From the NCBI GenBank assembly GCA_038025085.1, contig CM076142.1, positions 6,794,501 through 6,858,500 of the forward strand: DNA of 64,000 nt. The letters are read 5' to 3'. Below, piece by piece: positions 37,961-48,503 of this stretch. The notes beneath the pieces are model-generated. The model was not told the origin of the DNA. It did not search any database and saw only the letters and a list, made by a program, of their open reading frames with translations. A program made the position numbers and the translations under genes. This DNA comes from Tetragonia tetragonoides. Its lineage: Eukaryota; Streptophyta; Magnoliopsida; Caryophyllales; Aizoaceae. Every line of letters starts with the position of its first letter. The first letter of the stretch is position 1.

Positions 37961-40402
37961 AGTTGATGAGCCTGTTGCGTGTGCATGTGCTATTACTGCC
38001 TAGTGCCAAGTACAGTGAGCTCCTGATTTTCTTGGCCTATATTAATTAAACCGGACACTAATCATTAATTAAATACTAATAAGTAACCTATCCGAAGAAC
38101 TTTCAGGACTAAACGAGGATTTTATTGCATGGCAACAAGTCTTTATTTGAATTGATGTATCACCATTCACCAGCTTAAGTCATGTTTCTAGTTGTTGTAT
38201 TTGCGTTGTGCCTACCCTCAAGTGCTTGGTTCCTAGCTATTCTTCCCCCTTGATTAATCAATAATTTGTCCCTCATTAAATTTTGCAAAATTAATACCAA
38301 TTAAATCAACCAATAAATGAATAAACCTAACCAAAAGAGAATTAAAGATCAAAACAAGCAAGAACGCTGGGGTCCTTTATCCAACAACACTACGTACTCT
38401 CAATCTCTCAAGTCTCATATCATATGTACGTGTTACTATTTTACTTTTTTTTTTATAATTATGTGTCATTTTACTTAAATGTCTCTTATGATCAGATCGC
38501 GTCATCATAAAACCACCTTTATAGTTAAACACGACGTTTTAGTTGTCTCACGTTAAAGCTATCTCATTTAAGTTTTTGTGCCCTGAAAATCATCAAGAAC
38601 CAAAACCAAAAGGATGGGTCATGTTATATACGTTGTTGCAATTATATTTTCATAAATTCGATATGGGTCCAGTTCTACCTGGCTCCTTGATATTTAAGAG
38701 CAGAAAAGAAGAGAGAGAGAGAGAGAGAGAAATAAATAATTGAAATGACTACTGAACTAGGAACATGAATTTTGGAAAGGGAGGCTGCTGGTAGTTGCGT
38801 AATTCGACTTCATTTTGAACTCCGCTGGCTAACGTGCTGGCTGGCTGCATGTATGGACCCACTTTTGTATAAATTGTGGGTCCCTCATAAAAGATGGTGA
38901 TACGCTAGTACGCTACTACGGCTTAAATGGACCGGTTTTAAAAAGCATCCATATTTTTGGACCACCGACGGCTAGGTCCATCGAATTTCTTTTCTTTTAT
39001 CAATTATGGGGAAAGAATCCTCTTTTCAGGGCTTGTTATAATGTTATGATGAAGGAACACCTTTTTTTGGTTACAAAATGGAAAAAAAATAAAACGTGTT
39101 AAAAATTAGTATGATTAATCGCAGTAATTTTATGACTGTTTTATGTGTTTCTGACTTTTCAAATAATTGCAATTATTAGCTTTGAAATACATTTGGTGCT
39201 AGGATTGTATAAATTCTTCGTTGCTTCAAATACTACTAATATAAATTACTTTGCACCCAAAAAAATTAAAAGTCATACAAAGAATTTTTGGAATGGCAAA
39301 GTAACTTTTAATTTGATTGGAAATGTCCTTTGATCCCAAATTATTATAGTTGGGATTGGAATAAGTAGGTAGTCTATCACTGCGTTACCCACCCCAAGTT
39401 CAAAAGTATTATTACTAACATACAATATATGAATATTGGAACCTATATTATTTTAGATTAGTACTCAATTTTTTACCTTGTTTGTTGTAATATGAAGACA
39501 AGGAATACAAAAATGATTGGACAAAATAGAGCAAAAGAGTGTCACTGTATGGTCCTTATTCAACCACCATATATAGACATTAGAAAAGTAAGACCGATAG
39601 TTAGAGGGTCAATTTGTGTTTCCAATTATTGTTCTTCATTCTAATTTTTAGCCCTTTTGTTGGTATAACTTAAACTAATATAATTTATCTTGGTTAATAC
39701 TGCTCTAAGCTTTTTACCATGTCAAATCATAGAAAAGAAATACTCCCCTTAGTGATGGCTTAGTGTAGGGGGTCCATTTCATCTAATTCCAAATGCCTAA
39801 GCCTATAAGATTTGTGTAACGATTAGATTAGATATGATGATGGGGATGAACAATTAGATTTACATAACATGGGATGAATGATTAGATATGATGGGGAAAT
39901 ATTCCATCGTCTAATAATTCTTTCTTTGTTTCTTCATATCGAGGGAATATTTCACTTCCCAAAAAATTGTACTCTAATCAATTTCTAGTTTTAGCAAATT
40001 TTAAACTTCAAATGTACGTTAAACTTCTATTAATATATGCGTGTGCTATTTTTCTTTTTCTTCTTTTCCATAAATGATGTATTTCATATAATTAAAGTCA
40101 ACAAAATTTTGCACCAAAAAAAGTCAACAAAATTTCATAATGATGGAATGACAAAGAAAGCCAAACAATGAATCGACCAATAGAGATCAAGAGAGGATCA
40201 GTTTGTAAGATATATGTAGATACTTCTTCTTTTGAGGTCTATAATCTTTTTCCTTTTTTTTTTTTGGTGCTGAGGTCTATAATCTGTGCTTCAACGTAAC
40301 CAACATTGACGTGTTTATATGTCTGTTTTGTAAGGCCCATGCTACCAACTAGTACTAGCATGTACCCAAAATTAATTGGTCGAATATTCATGAACGATAG
40401 TA
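37961..40402. other. Gene-free stretch
   Basis: No supported gene. A GA microsatellite lies at about 38710-38731 and short T/A tracts elsewhere. An 18-bp AAAAAAGTCAACAAAATTT-like duplication is near 40095-40135. Confidence 0.4.
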
Positions 40403-40574
40403 GGCCCTATTCTCTTCAACGGAATGGTGCGGGACGGTGAGAAACGGAATGGAACGGAACGGAACGGCGCGGCGCGGATAATTCAAAAATATATGAGACA
40501 AAATGAAGTACAGAATGCGGCGCGAAACGGAACGGAACGGAATGCAGCATGAAATCGACGAAAAGAACAGGGCC
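40403..40574. mobile_element. Tourist-like MITE, second copy of the CCGTTCCG family
   Basis: The left end GGCCCTATTCTCTTCAACGG and the right end ...CGAAAAGAACAGGGCC are inverted repeats. The interior is CGGAACGGAACGG-rich, the reverse complement of the interior of the element at 1245-1467. TAA follows on the right and GTA precedes on the left, so the target duplication is imperfect. Confidence 0.72.
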
Positions 40575-40619
40575 TAACTCAACTTAACACTCAACAAGCT
40601 ATATCATGAACCAACAAGG

Positions 40620-40810
40620 GTGGTGATCTAGTGGTTCCAAACTTACTTCTAAGTGGTTTGATAAGGCAAGGTCGTCGTCATGGGTTTGAATCCCCATTCT
40701 CCCCATGCCTAATATGTTCGCTATTGAACATGAGAGTCCGAACATGATGTAATAGGGGGTGTCTCAATTGCCATTCACTTGCACACTCTTTTTGATGAGT
40801 AAAAAAAAAA
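40620..40810 (+). mobile_element. tRNA-derived SINE with 13-bp target duplication
   Basis: The head has an A-box-like TGATCTAGTGG and a B box GGTTTGAATCC. The body contains TTCGCTATTGAACATGAGAG and ends in a poly-A tail (about 40800-40810). AGCTATATCATGA stands on both sides (40607-40619 and 40811-40823). A related copy is at 15899-16059. Confidence 0.9.
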
Positions 40811-40823
40811 AGCTATATCATGA

Positions 40824-42194
40824 TATCAGCCACTTGCTGTTGCTGGTTTCTAGGCTGCTAGCTAGGACTCAAGGAGTGTATGGGTTAAACCTGAGTTGGG
40901 ATCCTTTCCACATTAATTTTTTAATTTTTTTTTTAAATCATACGGTGGATTGTAGGGTGTGGATTACTGATGGATATCCAACGGTTGGTGGATATCCTTT
41001 GTAGCGGAGGTGAATTTTAATATATCTATTCGTGGTGGCATCGGTGTGGATGGATCGAGAATATCTAATAGGATAAATGTGGGGGTAAATAAGGCATCCC
41101 CTATCTTTGTCTCATTACCATCCTGATAAGTTTTTTTTTATGTACTACTTTAACAACTAACAAGTATGTAAGATAAAACATTTGGATCCGTAACTGATAA
41201 ATCACCCGGACATTAGCTATATTTTTTTTCTTTTTAAAAGGAAAGACAACCAAGTTAACCTCCATTAGAGGTTAACCTAAGATGCCTTCACTAACAGATT
41301 AGTGAAGGACTTAATACAACAAATTACAGCCAAGAACAAATAAACAGGAAGACTAAAAATGATACAAACTTAGATAAATCTAAAAAAGAACATCTTTCAC
41401 TTCCATTTTCATCTTGTTCATCAGCTCAAGAACACAAGAAACAAAGAGGATCAATTCTTCAAAGTCCTTTTATCACCATCAACTGAAGCTTCAAATGGCT
41501 GAAAAACATGGCGGAAACGCATGACCAACCGAAATTCTTCAAAGACAACAAGCTTAAAGTTGAACAAAAACAGATCTGATAAATCAAACCCAATTTATGC
41601 AACCAAAGCCTAAATTGATCAAACTCCCATAAAATTGAGCCACCTTACGTTATCTTCTACAGTTTTTTTTTTTTTTTAATTAAGGGTGTCAGATCTGAGA
41701 TTTGTTTAAAAATCTAAAATCTAAAACCTCAAACTTCTTGTCATCTAAGATTAAATAGATAACCACGAAATTTGGCTAAATACCCATAGCGTTTAAGTTT
41801 GTTGGAGGGGCTAGAAGACCAGCAAAGTCGACCAAAAGGCCTCACCGGCATCCCCGACGGCGACCCCAAATGCGACAAGGTAGACTTCAAGAACTAACTA
41901 GCAGTCTTTATGGTTGGCATTAATGGATATCATTGGTGAAGGGTCAACGGTGAAGCTCAACATGTGAAAAATGGAGTAAATCTGTTTGTTGAATAGACCG
42001 TCAAATTTTATTGAATATGGCAGGCTGGCAGCGACACTTGAATCCGTGAGCCCATTTCCCCATTGAGCTTTCGGCACCAAATTTGGGGAGCAGGAATATG
42101 TGACGCCTTGGGCTTTTCTCGGCCCATAACTATATGCGAGTGTGTGACCGAAATACTTCAGCCTATATACATTATACTCAATCTACAAAAACTT
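40824..42194. other. Gene-free stretch
   Basis: No gene supported. A segment at about 41240-41500 with inverted pieces (AGGTTAACCT; CTTCACTAACAGATTAGTGAAG hairpin) may be part of an unrecognised repeat. Confidence 0.35.
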
Positions 42195-42430
42195 GTGTGG
42201 ATTTAGTCCATGGTGGACCAATACCTGGAATCACCCTCTACTTTATCTGGAGCCATCTCCTCTCTAAAAGTGGAGTCACCTCTACTTCACCTAGAGTCAC
42301 CCCTCAAATTTATACTTGGCACCATCCTTACTTTACTTGGAGCCACCCCCTACTTTACGTGGAGTCACCCCTTTTTTCACCTGGAACCACCCCTCAAAAT
42401 TACTTGGTCCACAGTGGACTAAGTCCACAC
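42195..42430. repeat. Inverted-repeat-bounded minisatellite
   Basis: The ends form a 27-bp inverted repeat with few mismatches (GTGTGGATTTAGTCCATGG at left; inverted right end GTGTGGACTTAGTCCACTG). Between them lie about seven degenerate units of roughly 24 bp of the form TGGAGTCACCCCTACTTTAC. No target duplication was recognised. It could be a foldback-type element with an internal tandem repeat. Confidence 0.65.
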
Positions 42431-42540
42431 TGCTGATACTCCATGCGCTGAATTGCTACTACTGGTAGTAGATTGTTTATTACTCCGTACGAGCCTAATA
42501 ATGTGACTAACATCTTTTGAATATAAATAATCATCTTTTA

Positions 42541-44952
42541 GGCTCTATTTGGTTGGGGTGAAAACGTTTTCAGCTGAAAATCATTTTCAGACTGAAAATC
42601 ATTTTCCTACCTACTTTTCCGTCGTTTGGTTGCAAGGGAAAATCATTTTCCTGAAAATATTTTTCCTTGGAAGACTACTTTGGAGAAATATCATAACAAG
42701 TTATTTCCACAATTACTATATAGCATATTTGACCAAAAATTTGTCCGGGCCACTAAACTTCAACTCTGGAGACTCCAACTGTATATATAATCAGAATGGA
42801 TATACTTGAAACTATGAAAAAAAAATTATAATCAATCTGAAATGAAATAAGACAAGAACAATTACAAGTCAAAAAGAGTGCAATTATAATCAATCTCAAT
42901 ACAACCTCATGCCCACCAAGTGCAACAACCTGGGTTACAGAAATGTCTATTCACTCATGCTCAATTTCATTGTCTATACATTACTCATTTTAATGGCAGC
43001 ACCAACCTCATATTCAACAACACATTCAATTGTTCTTGAAGAAAAGCAAGAACTGCTGCTATTATAGCAGCAACAGCACCAACAACCATAGTTTTGGTTT
43101 CCCTTGAATCGGTAGCCATCTACATTTGAACAAGGAAAAGTAAAAACCCAAAAGTCAAGACACAAAACATATTTGACATAAAACAAGAAAAGCTGTCCTG
43201 AAGGACGTAATAGTTTAAAGAGAGAAGACACAATGGTTAAACTAGACAGCTTATATGCATCTTGTATACATTATTGACCACAAACAAACCAATCAAAAAA
43301 TTACAGACAACAAGCAATCTATCATGTCAAAGAAAAGGCAAATTTTAGTTACTATATAGTATCATAATGCCTAAATCATTACTGCCCAGAAAGTCCAAGA
43401 TACTGAATGGCATACACATGAGCAAGAGTATGATAAAATAAGGCCCTTCAGCATGCCACTTGTTTTAAAAATTGGTCATTATATTGAGCACTAGCCAACA
43501 CATTCACCACCCATTGATTTAGTTTTATAAGAGTAGAAAGAGAAGCCCAACTAGCTTGCACTATATTTAATTATTGTGAAGCCCAAAGAGCAAGCAAGGA
43601 AGGAGTAGCACACTGCACAGTAGTGTTGATATGGGTGTACTTAATACTGATAATAGGAGTACTACATATGAACGTACAGTACAGTACACTACAGTACAGT
43701 ACAGTAGAGCTTAAGTTCTTCCTTCAAGGTTTTGCAAAGTGCATTTGAGTATCCAATTGGGATCAAACTGAAGATGGTTTGATCAGAAGGGAAAAGAGGT
43801 TGAATTTAAGTTTACTCCTTACTAGTAGGTCATCACATAAAGCCCCCACCCACCTATCAATCTATCATGCATCAACCGGGCTCAGGCCGATCTTACTGGG
43901 AGATTAGATAATCACTAACCCTTTCCAAATTAAGAAGATTATCCTCTATTGTCTGTCAACCACAATCAGTCACTCATAGCTGCTTATGATTTTTTTTTTT
44001 TTTAAAGCCGTATCACTTGTTTATCTACCAAAAGGCAGAGTGTTCTCTATATACTTCTCAAACAAACAGAATTATTTTCTCAGCCAGCATCTACTCCCTA
44101 GAACTTCTACTCAAACTAAGCCATAATCACCCACTTCGACTTTGGAGGGTATAAAGTTGCCCAAAAGAAGAACAATTAACTCACAATTGAAGTACCCACA
44201 TTACCCACATAATTTCTTATAACACTGCAATCAAACCAGCATAAACCTCAAAATTTCCAACAAAATTAAAAACAATGCAACATTAATTAATTCATAATGC
44301 ACATGACCACTAGGCCCCAAACTCATAATAATCATTCACCTCAAGAACATACAAAATAAAAGCCAAAACTACACACAAACAAAGCCCACATATCAAAAAA
44401 TCATCTCAAATAAAGCAGATTATGCTATATATTCAAACCTAATTTGAACAAACGTCAAATTTGGGGGAAAAAAATCCCCAAATGATAAATAAGCAAAATA
44501 GAAGACATATGAAATACAAAGAGACATGAATTACAAAGAAAATCAGATCAAACCTGAGATATTTCAAACCCTACAAGCTTTAAAAAGAACCTCCAATCTG
44601 TGAATAAATCTTCAAACCCTAGTACCAAATGAAGAGGAGAGAGAGATCCAAGTTAGAAAACGAGTGAGAGAGACTGAACTGAGAGAGAGAAACGAGAGAG
44701 AGGAGAGAGAGAGAGGAGAGAGAGAGCGTACCTCAACTGTGTCGTGGGGAAGGGGAGACTGAGGTACTGTGAGATGTCGTGGGAAGGAGATAAGTGAGGG
44801 GGAAAAGTGTTTTCCCTTGATTTAGAAGGGAAAACGTTTAGCCTTGTGTCAGGGACAATGATTTTCCTTGGGAAAATGGTTTTCCATGTGTTAGGAAACC
44901 AAACAATGGAAAATGTGAAACGGAAACTGTTTTCACCCAACTAAATAGAGCC
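42541..44952. mobile_element. 2.4-kb PIF/Harbinger-like TIR element carrying a gene-like unit
   Basis: The left end GGCTCTATTTGGTTGGGGTG and the right end, inverted, GGCTCTATTTAGTTGGGTGA continue inward into AAAACNGTTTTC and GGAAAATCATTTTC motifs on both arms. TTA stands exactly outside each end (42538-42540 and 44953-44955), as for PIF/Harbinger. No transposase is visible. The interior instead holds, on the minus strand, a CT-rich leader exon, a possible intron and a short reading frame, described in the next entry. This is the largest intact-looking TIR element in the window and a candidate gene-carrying (Pack-type) element. Confidence 0.75.
42985..43119 (-). CDS. Possible 44-aa membrane microprotein inside a TIR element
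   Basis: A 45-codon frame (with stop) starts MATDSRETKT, continues with an alanine/isoleucine/leucine-rich hydrophobic helix at about residues 11-27 (VVGAVAAIIAAVLAF) and ends with a basic Lys. The ATG follows directly after an acceptor-like TTCAAATGTAG. On the same strand a CT-rich leader-like segment (about 44554-44755) ends at AATATCTCAG|GTTTGATC, a plausible donor. This would give a 1.4-kb intron in the 5' leader. The family is not recognised. The single-pass helix and polar N terminus resemble small membrane subunits in general, which is no assignment. It may be a captured gene or chance. Confidence 0.4.
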   Translation of the reverse strand: MATDSRETKTMVVGAVAAIIAAVLAFLQEQLNVLLNMRLVLPLK

Positions 44953-45012
44953 TTAGTGTATTATAAATGCAATTTTGATATTAATAAAATATTCATAATA
45001 TTCATTTTATAA

Positions 45013-45905
45013 TTAATATTGGACGCTTAGGTTGGAGCGAAAGTCATTTAATAGTGTAGACGGGAGTCCCTTAGTAAAAATGTCAGCGTACTGAGAGCTA
45101 GAGGGCACATAAAAGACTTGTACATGACCAATCGCAACTTTTTCACGAACAAAATAAACATCAATCTCAATGTGCTTTGTGCGCTGGTGCTGTACTGGGT
45201 TAGTGGAGAGATATACGGCTCTAACGTTGTCACAGTAGACCAAGGTGGCACAGGCTAGTGGACATTGAAGCTCAAGAAAAAGGATGCGAAGCCAACATGT
45301 CTCAGCAACGGCATTAGCAACACCACGATACTTCGGTGCTAGAGCGTGAAATAGTTTCTTGGCGCTTAGAGGACCAAGAGATGAGATTATCACCCAAGAA
45401 GACACAGTCAGAGGCGAAGCCAGGATTTGATGGGTAAGGGGGCCGAATCTTACATAAAATTTTGAGTAAAATAACTTAGTGTTAAAACCATACATCTTTA
45501 CTTAATAATCTACGTTTTTTCATAGAAGCGAAACCGTCGATAATAGAGTCCAAACTACACTATTAAGTAATCTACTATTTCTCATTTACTATCAAAGAAA
45601 AAGGGTATTTTCATTGAATGTTACTAGAATTATAAGATTGCTCAACTGTCTGGATCAAGAATCGAACCGGAAAGCACATGTCGCGCGCTTTTAATTTCAT
45701 TGCTACTTACCAATACGCCAGTTTCAGTTTTGTGTTCACTTATTACATTTTTAGTTATTTATTACGTAAATCTACAGGGCTAGAAAAAAATAAAAGAGAA
45801 GTTGAGCTGGACCACATGGGTCAGTCCTACGCCAGCCCCCTGTAGCTTCGCCCCTGGACACAGTAGCCAGAGTTGGAGCGACGCGAGTCCGGGCAGGCAC
45901 GGGGG
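45013..45905 (-). pseudogene. Ty1/Copia retrotransposon relic (RNase H end of pol), split by a hAT insertion
   Basis: On the minus strand the part left of the insertion reads typical Copia RNase H motifs: ATLVYCDNVRAVYLSTNP, QRTKHIEIDVYFVREKVAIG and QYADIFTKGLP. The part right of the insertion holds CPDSRRSNSGYCV, which belongs just N-terminal to FLGDNLISW on the other side. The frame is also shifted near the EYRG motif. Upstream polymerase domains were not found, so this is a 3' remnant. The hAT element at 45409-45856 interrupts it. Confidence 0.85.
45409..45856. mobile_element. Non-autonomous hAT element inserted in a Copia relic
   Basis: The 448-bp element has termini CAGAGGCGAAGCCAGG and, inverted, CAGGGGCGAAGCTACAGG. 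A perfect 8-bp duplication GACACAGT stands at 45401-45408 and 45857-45864. The duplication plus element split the Copia RNase H coding sequence between residues GYCV and FLGD, so the insertion came after the retrotransposon. Confidence 0.95.
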
Positions 45906-45993
45906 TGGTTGGGTTGTTGGTCTCCACCCCTGTAGTGGTACCAAGAGGAGGGAAGCCAGGAGGAGTGACGGGTGGAGGGGAGGGAGGGAGTAT

Positions 45994-46040
45994 GTTGGGT
46001 TGGGTTGGGTTGCATTGCGTTGGATTGGGTTGAGTTGGGG
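45994..46040. repeat. Degenerate TTGGG/TTGCG pentamer run
   Basis: About nine consecutive 5-bp units of GTTGG/GATTG type next to the Copia relic. Low-complexity; not telomeric TTTAGGG. Confidence 0.7.
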
Positions 46041-46212
46041 CCGATGACCATGTAATTCGGTGAATTCTCCTTGAGGATGTTTGTATATTATTTGCATTAT
46101 ATACTAAGAAGTTATAGAGAGATTACAGGATAACGGACATAATATACAAAATTAAGCTTAAAAGAAAACTATTTAGTATTTACAATATTTTCCTAATTAC
46201 ATTATCTATCAA

Positions 46213-46644
46213 GATGGGAGGGCGGTTGGAGTAATCAATATCCTTCCTTACACTGGGGGACAGTCGCAGGTTGCCTATTGTGGTATTGCAATTATTACTG
46301 TCTTGAATGCTCTACGTGTAGATCCTGACAGAGTTTGAGAGTGTAATTATTCATTCTTTACATCATTATTTATTTAAGTTCTTGGATCATATATGCATGT
46401 TAAAGAGGTGTTCCAATGGTATGACGAGAGTATGTTATTGGATGAAGAAGGTCTGAATGATGTGAAGACTAGTGGGCTAACACTCGAGCAAATGATTGCT
46501 CTTATTCCATAGGACAATGTCCTATTCCAGACCCGATTCGCTTCCGAGAGCTCATTGGAAAAGTTTAAGGACTTTGTGCGTCATGCTTGTTCCTCTGCTA
46601 CTCAGTACATCATCTTGTCTTATGATATGAAAGCACTTAGTCAG
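46213..46644 (+). pseudogene. Phytochelatin-synthase-like gene remnant (two exons' worth)
   Basis: Intact phytochelatin synthase joins gamma-Glu-Cys units of glutathione to make metal-binding phytochelatins in the cytosol. Here a first block (46213-46335) reads ...SQVAYCGIAIITVLNALR, matching the family active-site segment; the catalytic Cys corresponds to TGT 46279-46281. It stops at TGA 46336. A second block (46408-46644) reads WYDESMLLDEE, then VKTSGLTLEQM, FVRHACSSA and ILSYDMKALSQ, matching the order of the family's WFDESML ... ISSYHRR.FKQ stretch. It ends at a donor GTATAA, as the plant gene does after KQ. An in-frame TAG (46510-46512) and the absence of the following GHFSPIGGY exon show that it is dead. 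LTR-like sequence follows. Assigned from remembered family motifs; divergent from canonical plant PCS. Confidence 0.68.
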
Positions 46645-46732
46645 GTATAAATATAAATAAAAGTTAAATATCAGCATTTGATTATGTGGCTATAATGATG
46701 TGATAAAGCTGACTTGTCTAGGTTGTTATAAG

Positions 46733-46862
46733 TTTGTTAGGGAATTTTTTGATTGAGTTTGTTAGACCTTGCATATGTAGCAGTATAAAGGTCATGATGT
46801 AAGCTGTAATAATCTCAGATTGACAATACAGAATTCCTTCTCTCTTTCCTCTCTATTTCTCT
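46733..46862 (+). mobile_element. Possible solo/partial Copia-type LTR
   Basis: It begins TGTTAGGGAATTTTTTGATT and contains a TATA-less promoter-like run, then a CT-rich end (CTCTCTTTCCTCTCTATTTC), in the style of short Copia LTRs. No matching second LTR or target duplication was identified. Confidence 0.35.
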
Positions 46863-46886
46863 CTCTCAGCTTAGCAATGGTGATTC

Positions 46887-46930
46887 AATGAGGAGGATAT
46901 ATGTTGCACGTTTCATATATCCTCCTCATT
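46887..46930. repeat. Perfect 17-bp inverted repeat, 10-nt loop
   Basis: AATGAGGAGGATATATG (46887-46903) and its exact complement CATATATCCTCCTCATT (46914-46930) flank TTGCACGTTT. It stands just after the LTR-like segment and before gene-free sequence. Confidence 0.9.
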
Positions 46931-48071
46931 AGTAGAGTACTTTTTGTGGACCTGTAATTGTTCACAGTCATGAGCATAAAGCCCACCAACAACAAATAAA
47001 TCATTTTCGACCCGTTACTCTACCTAAGGAACAAGGCTTTCAAGAGTTGCAAACTTGCGATTATTGTTCAAAAACAAAGAAGTTAGTACATCTAAAGATG
47101 CCAGGATATTATTTCCATTAGAAGCGCAGAAAGTTAGTACATCTATATGATAAAATTCCATTAGAGGTGCAGATTCTGGTTCTTTAGAGTAAGCTCCAAG
47201 TTGAATTTTGAAACGGATTTACGATATCGACTTTCATTTCCGAATCCTTGGACCTTAAAATAGAAAGTGTAGGTCAAAATATTGGCTCAATTGTAATAAT
47301 AAACCCAATTCCGACATTATCGATTGACTTTCATCTTTGCCACTTGAGATGGGAAACCTCCCATTTTTTCGAATTTCACTTGACAAAGTGTTTCGAGATG
47401 GTGAATGTAATCCATATGCTACAATTTTTTAGAACAAGGTTTAATTATGATTGGCTCGATTGTAATACACCAAATTGTACAAATAACTCATTCCTCCGAC
47501 TTTAAAACAGGAAGGATAGGTTAGATTATTGGCTCGATTGTAATACATTCAATTACAACATTAAATTTTCAATTGGATTCACCAATTGAGATGGGGAACC
47601 TCCATTTCTTCAAATACCATAGAGAATTGTGCTACCATCTTTTATAATTATCTTGAAGGGTTGAAACAACAATGTGTTTCAAGTTGTTCGATATAATCCA
47701 TATGCTACAATTTTTTAGGTCTCATTGAAGAAAGAAAAAAGAAAAAACAATTAGTCACGATGCCTCATTTATAAACATATGTTTTGTTCGTAGTTGTGCT
47801 GGATTAGGTGGATGTTCGTTCTCAACTTTAAAACAAAAAATAATAATAATAATAATTTTTGTTGTTTATAATTTCATTTTTTTTAGGAAATAATTTTAGT
47901 TTTTTTTTTTGGTTTGATAAAGAGATATATATTTTTTTTTTGAGGTGGCTGAAGGGCACCTGCACAACAATTTTAGTTGTTTATCCTAAGTCATATCATT
48001 CGGTTACTAAAATCTCGTACATCAGAATTCATTTTCTTGAGAATATCAATTGAGAGATTCACGATCGAAAG
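46931..48071. repeat. Upstream region of the EF-hand gene with an imperfect tandem duplication
   Basis: Two diverged copies (about 47250-47429 and 47500-47719) each run from a GACNTTAAAA segment through ATTGGCTCNATTGTAATA, TTGAGATGGGNAACCTCC and GTGTTTC to an identical end AATCCATATGCTACAATTTT TTAG. The second copy has an extra insert of about 60 bp. Beyond that, T-rich tracts precede the EF-hand start. Confidence 0.65.
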
Positions 48072-48503
48072 ATGGGAGTGGTGATAATTGACGGATCAAC
48101 AGTTCGATCATTCGTAGAAGACGAAACCCAATTCAACAAAAGCATCAACGAAACCTTCACATCTCTAGACCTTAACAACGACGGCACACTTTCAAGGTCA
48201 GAGCTTCGAAAGGCCTTCGAAACGATGCGTTTAATCGAGACCCATTTCGGCATTGATGCCGGGGGCCCAAACCCGGGTCAAATGTCTGCCCTTTACGACT
48301 CCATTTTCGACCGGTTTGATCTTGACCACAGTGGGTCAGTGGACCGGGAAGAATTCCGGTCTGAGATGAAGAAGATTATGTTAGCTATTGCTGATGGGCT
48401 TGGTGAAGCTCCTATAACAATGGCGCTTGAAGAGGGTGATGATAATTTGCTTAAACAGGCTGCTGATCTTGAGGCTTCTAAGTTGAAGGAAGGTAGTAAA
48501 TGA
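48072..48503 (+). CDS. Two-EF-hand calcium-binding protein, 143 aa, intronless
   Basis: A small soluble protein expected to bind two Ca2+ and act as a sensor. EF-loop 1 is DLNNDGTLSRSE (residues 33-44) and loop 2 is DLDHSGSVDREE (residues 83-94). In both, positions 1, 3, 5, 9 and 12 carry the expected ligands, including the terminal Glu. Between them is a helix/linker with a PNPGQM turn. The C terminus is acidic then Lys-rich (LEASKLKEGSK). No signal peptide, membrane segment or N-myristoylation consensus. It starts MGVVIIDGSTVRSFVEDE, which recalls the Arabidopsis calcium-binding EF-hand family around At1g54530 and the N-terminal part of the SnRK2-interacting calcium sensor group; this is from memory. 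The single exon and the clean reading frame with GC-richer codons than the flanks support a real gene. The 3' UTR probably runs to about 48.65 kb. Confidence 0.9.
   Translation: MGVVIIDGSTVRSFVEDETQFNKSINETFTSLDLNNDGTLSRSELRKAFETMRLIETHFGIDAGGPNPGQMSALYDSIFDRFDLDHSGSVDREEFRSEMKKIMLAIADGLGEAPITMALEEGDDNLLKQAADLEASKLKEGSK

Noticed and set aside
45780..46097. Overlapping frames rich in Pro/Gly/Trp on both strands
   Set aside because: Products of the TTGGG-type repeat and the split Copia relic; only the CPDSRRSNSGYCV frame has meaning.
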